Under the pieces are notes generated by a model that was not told the DNA's origin, made no database searches, and saw only the letters and a program-made list of their open reading frames with translations. DNA of 64,000 bases from Dyella silvae (lineage in GTDB: Bacteria > Pseudomonadota > Gammaproteobacteria > Xanthomonadales > Rhodanobacteraceae), in NCBI RefSeq assembly GCF_026421305.1, contig NZ_JAPJBQ010000006.1, positions 186,001 to 250,000 of the forward strand. The letters run 5' to 3'. Below are positions 16,981-25,777 of this stretch, in pieces (the stretch's first letter is position 1; each line of letters begins with the position of its first letter). The position numbers and the translations under genes are program-made.

Positions 16981-18276
16981 ATGACCGACACCCGCGCCAT
17001 CGCCGCTCAGGCCCTCGCCGACGTCGCGCTTCGCGGCGCTTCGCTTCGCGACGCCATGGAGCGCTACGCCCCCAAGCTGGGTGACTCACGCGACCGTGCA
17101 CTGCTGATGGCGTTGCTAAGCGACGGCTCGCGCTGGTGGCTGCGGTTCGACGCCGCGCTCGATCGCCTGCTGGAGAAGCCGCTCCGTCAGAAGGAGCCGG
17201 CCATCCATGCACTGCTGGTGCTGGGTCTGGTCCAGCTGGAGATTCTTGAGTTGCCGGACTACGCCGCCGTCGCGGCCACCGTGCAGGCAGCGCGTTCACT
17301 TCAGCGCCCCCGGCTGGCTGGCCTGGTGAACGCCGTGCTGCGCCGCTGGCAACGCGAACGCACCGAACTGCTGGCAGCGCTCGATGCGAAACCGCAGACG
17401 CGGCATGCCCATCCCGCCTGGCTGGCGAAAACCATGGCCCGCGACTGGCCCGATCAGGCCGACGCCGTGATGGCCGCCGACAACGTCGAGCCACCGCTGA
17501 TGCTGCGCGCCAATCGCCGGCGCACCGAACGCGACAACCTGATCGAGCGCCTGCGTTCGGACGGCTATACCGTTGATGCACATGCGTGGCTGGCCGACGC
17601 CATCGTGCTGCCGCACAGCGCGGATGTGACCCGCATGCCCGGCTTCGCCACCGGCGAGTTCGCAGTACAGGATGGCGCTGCGCAGATCGCTGCAGACCTC
17701 GCCGATGTGCGTGACGGCCAGCGCGTGCTGGACGCCTGTGCCGCACCCGGCGGCAAGGCCTGCCATCTGCTGGAACGCGCCGACATCGCGCTGACAGCAC
17801 TGGAGTTCGACGCCAAACGCGCGCAGCGCATCACGCAGAACCTCGAGCGTCTTGGCTTGCAGGCCAACGTGGTGATGGGCGATGCCGGCGAACCGGCCGC
17901 ATGGTGGGATGGCAAACCGTTCGACCGTATTCTGATCGACGCACCGTGCTCGGCCACCGGCGTGTTGCGCCGCCGCCCTGACGTGCGCCTGCACCGCCGT
18001 GACAGCGACATCGCACCACTCGTAGCGCAGCAGCGCCGCATCCTTGAAGGGCTGTGGCCATTGCTCGCGCCCGGCGGTCGCATGATCTACATCACCTGCT
18101 CGCTGCTGAGGGCCGAGAACGAAGCGGTGGTGAACGCGTGGCTGGAACACCATGCCGACGCACGCGCCGTGGCGATCGAGCTGCCCATCGGCCGGCCCGC
18201 TGCGGTGGGCTGGCAAGTGTTGCCGGGCGATGGTGACCTGGACGGCATGTACTATGCCGTTCTCGAAAAGGCCTGA
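16981..18276 (+). CDS. rsmB: 16S rRNA (cytosine(967)-C(5))-methyltransferase
   Basis: A 431-residue RNA methyltransferase that makes m5C967 in 16S rRNA. Residues 1-140 are a NusB-like RNA-binding domain (TRAIAAQALADVALRGASLR, YAAVAATVQAARSL). The catalytic domain has the SAM motif DACAAPGGKACHLLE, the conserved IDAPCSATGVLRRRPDVR (general-base cysteine) and the nucleophile region IYITCSLLRAENEAVV. The ATG at 16981 gives the standard N-terminus; the frame extends upstream only through the repeat at 16893-16960. It is the last gene of def-fmt-rsmB. Confidence 0.96.
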   Translation: MTDTRAIAAQALADVALRGASLRDAMERYAPKLGDSRDRALLMALLSDGSRWWLRFDAALDRLLEKPLRQKEPAIHALLVLGLVQLEILELPDYAAVAATVQAARSLQRPRLAGLVNAVLRRWQRERTELLAALDAKPQTRHAHPAWLAKTMARDWPDQADAVMAADNVEPPLMLRANRRRTERDNLIERLRSDGYTVDAHAWLADAIVLPHSADVTRMPGFATGEFAVQDGAAQIAADLADVRDGQRVLDACAAPGGKACHLLERADIALTALEFDAKRAQRITQNLERLGLQANVVMGDAGEPAAWWDGKPFDRILIDAPCSATGVLRRRPDVRLHRRDSDIAPLVAQQRRILEGLWPLLAPGGRMIYITCSLLRAENEAVVNAWLEHHADARAVAIELPIGRPAAVGWQVLPGDGDLDGMYYAVLEKA

Positions 18277-18357
18277 CGCCTCCGCCTCACGCACGGCACA
18301 AGCGCGCCGGCCCGACACCTTTCGTTTGTAAGCGGCGTTGCCGCGCCGGAATCACGT

Positions 18358-20088
18358 ATGTTCGCTTCATCCCAAGCCACTCCGCAGGAACGCCGTACCT
18401 TCTGGTTGCTGCTCCTGATCGCCCTGGTGGTGATCGGTGCGGGTATGGGTCTGCGCGATCCGTGGCCATCGGACGAGCCGCGCTTTGCATTGGCGGCAAA
18501 GCAGATGGTGGAGAGCGGCGACTGGCTGTTCCCGCATCGCGGCAGCGAGTTGTATTCGGACAAACCGCCGATGCTGTTCTGGCTGGAGGCCGCCAGCTAC
18601 ACCGTGATCGGCAGCTGGCGCATCGCTTTCCTGCTGCCGTCGCTGCTGGCGGCGCTGGGTTGTCTGGTGCTGGTTTACGACCTTGGGCGGCGCCTGTGGA
18701 ACCGGCAAACGGGCCTGTATGCCGCTTCCGCGCTGTTGATCACGTTCCAGTTCATCTACCAGACCAAGCGCGCGCAGATCGATCCGCTGGTGATGTTCTA
18801 CATCACCGCCGCGAACTGGGGCCTGCTGATACATCTGTTGAAAGGACCGTGCTGGCGGGCCTTCTGGTTCGGTTGTTTCTGCGCGGGCCTGGGGATCATC
18901 ACCAAGGGCGTCGGCATTCTCTCGCTGCTGCTGCTCATCCCTTATGTGTTTGCTGTGCGTTGGCAATGGGATGGCGTGGCTCGCATGGGCGCCGGCGCAT
19001 GGTGGCGCTGGTCGCTGGGCCTGGTGGCCCTGCTTTCCGCGATGGCGCTGTGGCTGGTGCCGATGTTGCTTGGTGCGAAAGCGCATGCCAGCGATCCGGC
19101 CTACGCGACCTACGTTAGCGACATCCTGTTCCATCAGACCGCCGGACGTTATGGCAAGTCGTGGGATCACCATCATTCCGCGCTGTTCTATGTCCCCATC
19201 GTGCTGTTCACCTGGCTGCCGTTGTCGCTGACCTATCCAGGCACGCTGCCGCACTGGTGGCGCGCGTTGAAGGCAAAGGACGCCCGCGTGCTGTTGCCGC
19301 TGGTCTGGATTGCGTTGCTGCTGGTGTTCTTCTCGATTCCCAAAGGCAAGCGCGACGTCTACATCATGCCGGCGCTGCCGATGTTGGCGTTGGTGTCCGC
19401 GCCGTATCTCGGCGAACTGCTGCAGAAGCGCTGGCTGCGCGTCGCCGGCCTGCTCTTTATCGGTGTGATGGGTACGGCCATGCTGGGCGTTGGCAGCGCG
19501 GCCCTGATGGCACACCCGAAGTTTGCCAGTGAGTTCGCTACCGCACGCGGCTTCGACGATGGTGGTCACGCGCTGTGGTGGATGTTCGTCACCATCGGCG
19601 CCATCCAGCTGCTGTTGATCGCCACGCTGCGGGTGCGCCACGCCGTCACCGCCGTGGCGGGTGGCATGGCAGCGATGTGGCTGGTGTGGAGTTTGTGGGC
19701 TTATCCCATTCTCAACGACTCCAGCTCGGCCGCCGGCCTGATGCAGGAAGTGCGTGAACACCTCGCCCCCGGCGACGAGCTGGGCATGGTGGCGTGGAAG
19801 GAGCAAAACCTGCTGATGCTTGACCGCCCGGCCACCGACTTCGGCTTCACCCAGCCGTGGCACGACCAGTACGCCGCCGCAGTGACGTGGCAGGCACAGG
19901 ATCCCGCTCATCGCTGGCTGTTCGCACTGGATCCGGTGATGGGACAGTGCGTGGATCGCAGCAAGGCCGTGAGCCTGGGCCACGCCAATCGCCGCGAATG
20001 GTGGATGTTCAAGGCCGATGCCGTCGTGCCGGGCTGCGTGCCCGACCAGAGTGTCGACCGCGTGCCTCAGGCAGCGCTGGAGGACTGA
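18358..20088 (+). CDS. ArnT-like glycosyltransferase, GT39/GT83 family (paralogue 1)
   Basis: A 576-residue polytopic membrane protein of the ArnT/PMT class, which transfers a sugar from an undecaprenyl- or dolichyl-linked donor on the periplasmic side of the inner membrane. About 12 hydrophobic segments are visible. The first periplasmic loop keeps the acidic pair of the family (PWPSDEPRFALAAK, D39-E40), followed by GSELYSDKPPMLFWLEA with the D-K-P motif. Substrate cannot be read; candidates are lipid A, core oligosaccharide or O-chain modification, given the adjacent glycan genes. A C-terminal periplasmic region of about 130 residues follows the last helices. Compare the divergent paralogue at 25778-27484. 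Confidence 0.85.
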   Translation: MFASSQATPQERRTFWLLLLIALVVIGAGMGLRDPWPSDEPRFALAAKQMVESGDWLFPHRGSELYSDKPPMLFWLEAASYTVIGSWRIAFLLPSLLAALGCLVLVYDLGRRLWNRQTGLYAASALLITFQFIYQTKRAQIDPLVMFYITAANWGLLIHLLKGPCWRAFWFGCFCAGLGIITKGVGILSLLLLIPYVFAVRWQWDGVARMGAGAWWRWSLGLVALLSAMALWLVPMLLGAKAHASDPAYATYVSDILFHQTAGRYGKSWDHHHSALFYVPIVLFTWLPLSLTYPGTLPHWWRALKAKDARVLLPLVWIALLLVFFSIPKGKRDVYIMPALPMLALVSAPYLGELLQKRWLRVAGLLFIGVMGTAMLGVGSAALMAHPKFASEFATARGFDDGGHALWWMFVTIGAIQLLLIATLRVRHAVTAVAGGMAAMWLVWSLWAYPILNDSSSAAGLMQEVREHLAPGDELGMVAWKEQNLLMLDRPATDFGFTQPWHDQYAAAVTWQAQDPAHRWLFALDPVMGQCVDRSKAVSLGHANRREWWMFKADAVVPGCVPDQSVDRVPQAALED

Positions 20089-20140
20089 GTCCGCTCCGTG
20101 CTTCTACTCGTCATACCGCTCCAGATCGGGATGACGACCC

Positions 20141-21262
20141 TTAGCCCTGCCGCGAACGAAGCAAGTCTTGATACGCCGCTTCTGTCCGTTCCACAAACAG
20201 CGGTAGCCCAAACTCACGCTCCGCGCGCTGCCGCGCCGCCTCGCCCATCGAAGGCAACGCATCGCGCTTTTCCAGCAGCCTCGTTACCGCCGCTGCTATC
20301 GCCGTGCGATCGCGCACGGGCACCAGCCAGCCATCGACACCCGGCTCGATGTTCTCCGGCAAACCGGCGTAGTCGGTAAGCAACACCGGCTTACCCATGG
20401 CCATCATTTCGCGGCAGGCGAACGAGATGGTTTCGACGTCGTAGGAAAGCACGAAGCCAGCGTCGAGCGCGGCGACCATCGGCCGCGGATCGGACAACAC
20501 GCCCGGAAACACGACCTGCTCACCCAGGCCAAGTGCCGCGACCTTCTGCAGGTCAGCGGGCTTGGGCGGCACACCGGCAATCAGCACCCGGATGCGCTGG
20601 CGCGCCCCGGCGGGTAGCTGCGCCAACGCTTCGAGCAGATCCATCCAGCCCTTGTAGTCCGCGGTACCGGCGTTGCTGCCAAACAACAGCAGGCCTTCGT
20701 CACCGCGGTTCCAGCGCTGCCGCTCGGCGGCCATGTCGCCGGCATCCCACGGCACCCAGTGAACGGTGTCGACACCATTAGGGATGGTGACGAGCGGGTG
20801 ATGCCGGTAGGCCGTGTTCGCCAGTTCACGACGGGTGTACTCGCAGACGGCAATCACCAGGTCGGTATGCCGTGCGCGGAACCAGTGACCTATGCCACGA
20901 ACCGGCTTGGAGTTGTGCTTGGTCCACACCAGTGCCGGACGCCTCGCCGGCATGGCCGACAACACCAGGCGGTGATCGGCCGAACCGTTCACGTGGATCA
21001 CATCAAATGCCTGGCGCTGCAGATAGTCGGCCAGCTGCGCACGCGCACGGCTTCTCGCACGCCACTTGTTCAGGCCGTTGGGAAAGGGCTGGTCCAGCAC
21101 GAACACGCCGGGCCATGCCCGGGCTTCCCGATTGAGGCGACTGCCCGGAGGGGCGGCTACATGCACCTCGTGGCGCGATGCCAGCGCGGCCGCAAGGGCA
21201 CGGATATACGTCGTATGGCCGCCACCGTCACCGGCATGAAAATTGGTGAACAAAAGCTTCAC
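20141..21262 (-). CDS. Glycosyltransferase family 4
   Basis: A 373-residue GT-B glycosyltransferase. The N-terminal domain begins KLLFTNFHAGDGGGHTTYIR, typical of the acceptor-binding side. The C-terminal domain has the nucleotide-sugar-binding E-x7-E-like region (SFACREMMAMGKPVLLTDYA) plus LLFGSNAGTADYKGWMDLLE. The start is set to GTG at 21262 because GAGG lies seven bases upstream; the TTG at 21268 would be only one base from it. It lies on the opposite strand to the rest of the glycan genes, so it is likely expressed separately. Donor and acceptor sugars are unknown; LPS or capsule synthesis is inferred from context. Confidence 0.88.
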   Translation of the reverse strand: MKLLFTNFHAGDGGGHTTYIRALAAALASRHEVHVAAPPGSRLNREARAWPGVFVLDQPFPNGLNKWRARSRARAQLADYLQRQAFDVIHVNGSADHRLVLSAMPARRPALVWTKHNSKPVRGIGHWFRARHTDLVIAVCEYTRRELANTAYRHHPLVTIPNGVDTVHWVPWDAGDMAAERQRWNRGDEGLLLFGSNAGTADYKGWMDLLEALAQLPAGARQRIRVLIAGVPPKPADLQKVAALGLGEQVVFPGVLSDPRPMVAALDAGFVLSYDVETISFACREMMAMGKPVLLTDYAGLPENIEPGVDGWLVPVRDRTAIAAAVTRLLEKRDALPSMGEAARQRAEREFGLPLFVERTEAAYQDLLRSRQG

Positions 21263-21483
21263 GCCCAAACCTCAAATGGACGACAGCAACCTTTCACGAA
21301 AGGGTGATGTAGGGAACGGCAGGCCTTGCTGCGAGTAGCAGCGTAAGCCCTGTTTTCCCCATAGAATGCCATAGATCGCGCGCCGACATGCCTGGCCTAT
21401 GGCCAGGACCATGCAACGGCGGCGAGTGGCATGCCCGCAAGACAAGGATCGGTCTTGCGCCGCCCGACAACGAAGAGGATTGA

Positions 21484-22758
21484 ATGAAAGCAGTTCCCCA
21501 TGCCACCTCGGCCTCGCGTGCGATACCTACCGTCGTCACGCTGCTTCTGGCCTTGATGCCGCTCCTGTTCGCTGTGTCGATTCGTGCCAAGGCTGCCATT
21601 CCGGGCATCCTGATGCTGTACGGGATTTATCTTCTGGCGTTCAACCGCGAAGCCCGCGCGATCTATGGCGGCGCCAGATCGGTGGCAACGGTTTTTGCGC
21701 TGAGCATGCTGTACGCCGCAGCGAATATTGCCGGGCATCATCTGCGATGGAACGAGTTCGATCTGCCCTCGCACATCCTGCTATTCCTGTTCGTCGCTGC
21801 CGCTTTCACCCAGCCCATCCGCATACGCTGGTTCTGGTTGGCCCTCAGCCTCACCACCGCCTTGCTCGGCGTGGTGTGCATCTATCAACACCACATCGAA
21901 GGCGCTCCGCGCGCCTATGGGCTGGATGGCGGCGACTGGGGCGTCATCGAGTTGGGCATGTTCATGCTGGTACTGGCCCTCAGTGCTGTAGTGCAGTTGC
22001 TACGCGAAGGGCTGCCCCGGATGGAGCGCATCATCCACGGGGTATGCGCCGTGCTCGGCATGTACGGCGCTTTGCTGACGCAAAGCCGTGGGCCCTTGCT
22101 GGCCTGCGTGCCGGTGTTTCTGTTGGTGGTTGGCCTCCACGCGATGCGCACAAAAAAGTGGCGGCAAACGTTGCTCGTGCTGGCAGGTGCCGCGGTCATC
22201 GCCCTGATTTCGATGGTCTTCGTACGCAGCGAAATCCTCGAACGCTTCAACGCCATCGGCCAGGAAGTGAGCACGTACGATGCCAACGACTCGCGCGGCG
22301 CTGTGCGCGAGCGCCTGGAGATGTGGCGCGTTGCCAGCCATGCCTTCATGGAACACCCCGTGACCGGCGTCGGCATCGATCAGTTCGGCAAGTACGCGCA
22401 ATCGCAGGTGATGGCCGGCACGGCCAGTGATGCCATCGCCAAGTACCAGCACCCGCACAGTGAGTACTTCGAAGCCGCAGTGGCCGGTGGTGTACCGGGT
22501 CTGCTGATGCTGCTCTTCGTTCTCGGCACGCCACTGGTGTTTTTCGGTCGCCGCGTGCTCGATCCGGAGGACGGCGTAGCCACCGCCGCCACGGCCGGCC
22601 TGCTCACCGTGACGATGTACGCCTTGTGCGGACTGACCGACAACGTGTTCTATCGCGCCATGCCGCATTCGCTGTTCTTCTTCCTGACATTGGGCCTGGC
22701 GGTATGGATCAGCCGCCTGCAACGCGAACCGGCGCCGCGCGATGCCGCGGCACACTGA
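21484..22758 (+). CDS. O-antigen ligase/polymerase-like membrane protein
   Basis: A 424-residue protein with about 12 hydrophobic segments and the Wzy_C-type region typical of O-antigen ligases. The large periplasmic loop between roughly residues 235 and 335 contains EVSTYDANDSRGAVRERLEM and TGVGIDQFGKY, and ends HPHSEYFEAAVAGGVPGLL, where the conserved His-x-E/H motif of WaaL proteins lies. WaaL joins undecaprenyl-linked glycan to lipid A-core. A polymerase role (Wzy) cannot be excluded from sequence alone. GAGG precedes the ATG, and the gene starts the plus-strand run that continues to 27804. Confidence 0.85.
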   Translation: MKAVPHATSASRAIPTVVTLLLALMPLLFAVSIRAKAAIPGILMLYGIYLLAFNREARAIYGGARSVATVFALSMLYAAANIAGHHLRWNEFDLPSHILLFLFVAAAFTQPIRIRWFWLALSLTTALLGVVCIYQHHIEGAPRAYGLDGGDWGVIELGMFMLVLALSAVVQLLREGLPRMERIIHGVCAVLGMYGALLTQSRGPLLACVPVFLLVVGLHAMRTKKWRQTLLVLAGAAVIALISMVFVRSEILERFNAIGQEVSTYDANDSRGAVRERLEMWRVASHAFMEHPVTGVGIDQFGKYAQSQVMAGTASDAIAKYQHPHSEYFEAAVAGGVPGLLMLLFVLGTPLVFFGRRVLDPEDGVATAATAGLLTVTMYALCGLTDNVFYRAMPHSLFFFLTLGLAVWISRLQREPAPRDAAAH

Positions 22759-22790
22759 GGCGCGCGCCATGCATTCGGTGAGCTGACGCC

Positions 22791-23768
22791 ATGGCCAGCA
22801 TCAACCTGATCGCCTGGGACAACGGGCGTGGCCTCAGTCACGACATCCGCCTGCTCAGCGACGCGCTGCGGAGTCTTGGCCACGAGGTGAGCTTTACGCC
22901 CGTCGATGCGCCACGGCAGCGGCGGTGGTGGAAGTCGCTGGCGGCGCGTTGGCAGCGCCTGCGTCACCGGGCGCCTCGATACGACCTCAATATCACCCTT
23001 GAGCACGCCAGCCCCGATCATCTGTGGCTGGCGCGCCGCAACGCCTTTGTACCGAATCCGGAATGGTTTTCGCGGCGAGACCACCGCTATCTCGACCGTT
23101 ACGATGCCGTACTCACCAAGACACGCTCGGCCACCGAAGGCTTCACGGCACTGGGCGTGCGCGCACTGCATATCGGTTTTCTGAGTACCGATTGCCATTT
23201 GCCAGAGCGCACGCGCCAGCCGACTTTTTTGCATCTGGCCGGCGCCAGCCGCATGAAGGGCACCGAGCGATTGCTCGCCGTCTGGAAGAAACACCCTGAG
23301 TGGCCCACGCTGCACGTGCTGCAGGCGCCAGGGTCGAACCCGGGCACGGACACGCCCGCACCCAACATCGTGCATCGCCGCGAGTACGTGGCCGATATCG
23401 CCGAGATACGCCAGCTGCAGAACACGCACGTCTTCCAGTGCTGCCTTTCGGAAGCCGAAGGCTGGGGCCATTACATTGCCGAGGCGCTGAGCTGCCGCGC
23501 CGTGGTGCTGACCTGTGATGCGCCACCGATGAACGAGCTGGTAAGCCCGGATCACGGCATCACCGTCGCGGCCACGGAAGACGGGCCGCTGAATCTGGCC
23601 ACCCGCTACCTGTTCAACGAGGAGGCGCTGGAGGCAGCCGTCGAGCGCTGCATGCGCATGGAGCGCCCGGAGTGGGAACGCCTGGGCGACAGTGCACGCA
23701 GCTGGTATCTCGACAATCAGCAGGGTTTCGCCGCGCGGCTGGCAGCGGCGCTGCAGCAGCTGCTTTAG
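22791..23768 (+). CDS. Glycosyltransferase (GT-B fold, GT1/GT4-like)
   Basis: A 325-residue protein, shorter than usual for the fold. It begins ASINLIAWDNGRGLSHDIRLL, and the C-terminal half has a GT4-like donor-binding region (THVFQCCLSEAEGWGHYIAE followed by ALSCRAVVLTCDAPPMNELV), where SEAEGWG..EALS corresponds to the E-x7-E motif. FLHLAGASRMKGTERLL is the start of the C-terminal Rossmann domain. It follows the ligase-like gene by 32 bp and precedes a GT2 gene by 58 bp on the same strand, so a shared LPS or exopolysaccharide role is likely. Substrates unknown. Confidence 0.82.
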   Translation: MASINLIAWDNGRGLSHDIRLLSDALRSLGHEVSFTPVDAPRQRRWWKSLAARWQRLRHRAPRYDLNITLEHASPDHLWLARRNAFVPNPEWFSRRDHRYLDRYDAVLTKTRSATEGFTALGVRALHIGFLSTDCHLPERTRQPTFLHLAGASRMKGTERLLAVWKKHPEWPTLHVLQAPGSNPGTDTPAPNIVHRREYVADIAEIRQLQNTHVFQCCLSEAEGWGHYIAEALSCRAVVLTCDAPPMNELVSPDHGITVAATEDGPLNLATRYLFNEEALEAAVERCMRMERPEWERLGDSARSWYLDNQQGFAARLAAALQQLL

Positions 23769-23826
23769 CGAGGCGGACCACGCGCCTTGGTGGTCTTGGC
23801 CTAACCACACACTCTAGAATCCCGCC

Positions 23827-24642
23827 ATGCCTACCATGCCCCTCACCCTCGTCGTCATCACCTACAACGAGGCGCACTGTATTGCGCGCTGTCTCGACAG
23901 CGTGCCGTTTGCCACCGAAAAGCTGGTAATCGACAGTGGCAGCACGGACGACACCGTGGCCATTGCACAGGCACACGGCGCCCGCGTCGTGCATCAGTCC
24001 TGGCTGGGGTTCGGGCCGCAGCGCAATTTCGCGACCACCCAGTGCAGCCATGACTGGATTCTTGCGCTGGATGCCGATGAATATCTTTCGCCGGAGCTGG
24101 TGGCCGAGCTGGAACAGCGCCTGCCCGAATTGATGGCCAGCAACATCTGCGCGGCCATCCTGCGCCGCGCCACCATTTTCATGGGCGCGCCCATGCGCTG
24201 GTATCTGCCGTCGGTGGGCGAGAAGATGGCACGCCTGTTCCATCGCGACCGGGCGCGCTGGGCGGACGTACGCGTGCATGAGTCGCTGCGTTTTGACGGC
24301 CCTTCCGTGACGCTGAAGGCGGCGTTCAACCATGAGAACAACCCCAGCCTGCCGCAGAAGCAAATCAAGGTACTGCGCTACGCGGAACTGAAATGCCGCG
24401 ACTGGCTGGAAAAGGGTAAGCCTGAGCGCATGTGGCAGACGCCCTTCGTATTCTGGCTGGCCTTTATCAAGGATTATTTTTTTCGCCTGGGCTTTCTGGA
24501 TGGCTGGCGCGGGTTCATCATTGCCCAGACGGGTGCTTCGTATGCCGCCTACAAGCGCATGCGTTATTACGAGATGCGCCGCAATCCCGCGTCGCTGGAA
24601 CATGCAACGGACGCCCTGATTCGCCACGGCATTGATCGATGA
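23827..24642 (+). CDS. Glycosyltransferase family 2 (WaaE/KdtX-like)
   Basis: A 271-residue GT-A protein resembling the LPS-core beta-1,4-glucosyltransferase WaaE. Motifs are clear: VVITYNEAHCIARCLDSV at the N-terminus, IDSGSTDDTVAIAQ, and the metal-binding DxD region as LALDADEYLSPEL. A C-terminal membrane-associated segment (FVFWLAFIKDYFFRLGFLDG) matches the family. Its TGA overlaps the ATG of the next gene (ATGA at 24639), so translation is likely coupled. The exact core sugar is not known. Confidence 0.88.
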   Translation: MPTMPLTLVVITYNEAHCIARCLDSVPFATEKLVIDSGSTDDTVAIAQAHGARVVHQSWLGFGPQRNFATTQCSHDWILALDADEYLSPELVAELEQRLPELMASNICAAILRRATIFMGAPMRWYLPSVGEKMARLFHRDRARWADVRVHESLRFDGPSVTLKAAFNHENNPSLPQKQIKVLRYAELKCRDWLEKGKPERMWQTPFVFWLAFIKDYFFRLGFLDGWRGFIIAQTGASYAAYKRMRYYEMRRNPASLEHATDALIRHGIDR

Positions 24643-25688
24643 GTAAACAGTCCGCTCGAAAAGAGCACTACCTCCTCTACGGCTCGGAGCGCTACGCGCT
24701 CGCCATTCTTCGTCCGGTACAGGACGCGATTCGCGCGCGCGGCGATGAAGCTGCGTGGTTCTTCGACGGCCCGGGCGCGGAAGATCTGGTGGAAGGCGAA
24801 CGCCTGCTCACCGTGGAAGAAGTGCGCGCATGGAACCCGCGTGCGGTGATCACCTCCAGCAACGCGGTGCCGCATTTCTTTCCCGGCGTGAAGGTGGAAA
24901 CGTTTCACGGTTTCGACGCAGGCAAGCCGCGCCACATTTACGTGCGCGGCTTCTTCGATCTCTACTGCACCACCGGTCCGCGCGACACCGCCAAGTTCAG
25001 GGAAATCGCCGACCGCGTGGGTCATTTCACGGTGACGGAAACGGGCTTTCCCAAGCTCGACCCCTTCATGAAGCAGATCACCGGCCCGCTGCCGCCGGTG
25101 CGCCAACCCCCGGTGATTCTTTACCACTCCACCTTCTCGCCCTCGTGGAGCGCCGCCGAAACGCTGTACGAAGACGTGAAGCGCCTTTCGCGCGATGGAC
25201 GCTGGCGCTGGATTGTCACCTTCCATCCGAAGATGAACCCGGAAACCACCGCGAAGTACAAGGCGCTGCAGAACGAGTACCTGACGTTCGCCGAGAACGA
25301 CAACATCCTCGAACTGTTCCCGCAGGTGGACATGATGTGCTCGGACACCTCGTCCGCGCTCAACGAGTTTCTGCTCACCGGCAAGCCGGTGGTGACGTTC
25401 AAGAATCGCCGCCCGGGTCCGCAGCTGATCGATATCCACGAGGCGGCGCAGTTCGAGCCGGCGATCGAGCGCGCGCTGTCACGCCCGCCGGACCTGATGC
25501 AAGCCATCCGTGAGTACGGCGACGCCATTCACCCCTACCGCGATGGGCAATCCAGCGAGCGCATCCTTCAGGCGGTGGACGACTTCATTGCCGCCGGTGG
25601 ACGCAACCGCAAGCGCAAGCCTTGGAATTTCTGGCGAAAACTGAAGATTCGCCGCCGCATCGGGTATTGGGGCCCAGCCCGGGTCTGA
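24639..25688 (+). CDS. CDP-glycerol glycerophosphotransferase-like protein
   Basis: A 349-residue protein of the TagB/TagF-like superfamily. Visible features are TSSNAVPHFFPGVKVETFHG near residue 80, ILYHSTFSPSW, WIVTFHPKMNPETTAKY with the conserved HP, and the donor-site region MCSDTSSALNEFLLTGKPVV, which corresponds to the D-x-S-S motif of the family. In Gram-positives such enzymes polymerise teichoic-acid glycerol phosphate; in Gram-negatives they can add glycerol phosphate or other phosphopolyols to surface glycans. Here it is sandwiched between two glycosyltransferases with 4-base overlap upstream, so an LPS or O-chain decoration is inferred. The last 40 residues are Arg/Lys-rich (NRKRKPWNFWRKLKIRRRIG). 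Confidence 0.83.
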   Translation: MSKQSARKEHYLLYGSERYALAILRPVQDAIRARGDEAAWFFDGPGAEDLVEGERLLTVEEVRAWNPRAVITSSNAVPHFFPGVKVETFHGFDAGKPRHIYVRGFFDLYCTTGPRDTAKFREIADRVGHFTVTETGFPKLDPFMKQITGPLPPVRQPPVILYHSTFSPSWSAAETLYEDVKRLSRDGRWRWIVTFHPKMNPETTAKYKALQNEYLTFAENDNILELFPQVDMMCSDTSSALNEFLLTGKPVVTFKNRRPGPQLIDIHEAAQFEPAIERALSRPPDLMQAIREYGDAIHPYRDGQSSERILQAVDDFIAAGGRNRKRKPWNFWRKLKIRRRIGYWGPARV

Positions 25689-25777
25689 CCGGCAGCCGGC
25701 GGCAATCGCCGCCGGGTAAGCGTGGAGCAAGGCTGGGTCGGGCTAGAATCGTCTCACCGACATCAAGAAGACTGCCC

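Noticed and set aside
18367-19983. 538-residue minus-strand frame opposite the GT39 gene
   Set aside because: Gln/His/Arg-rich shadow of a membrane protein.
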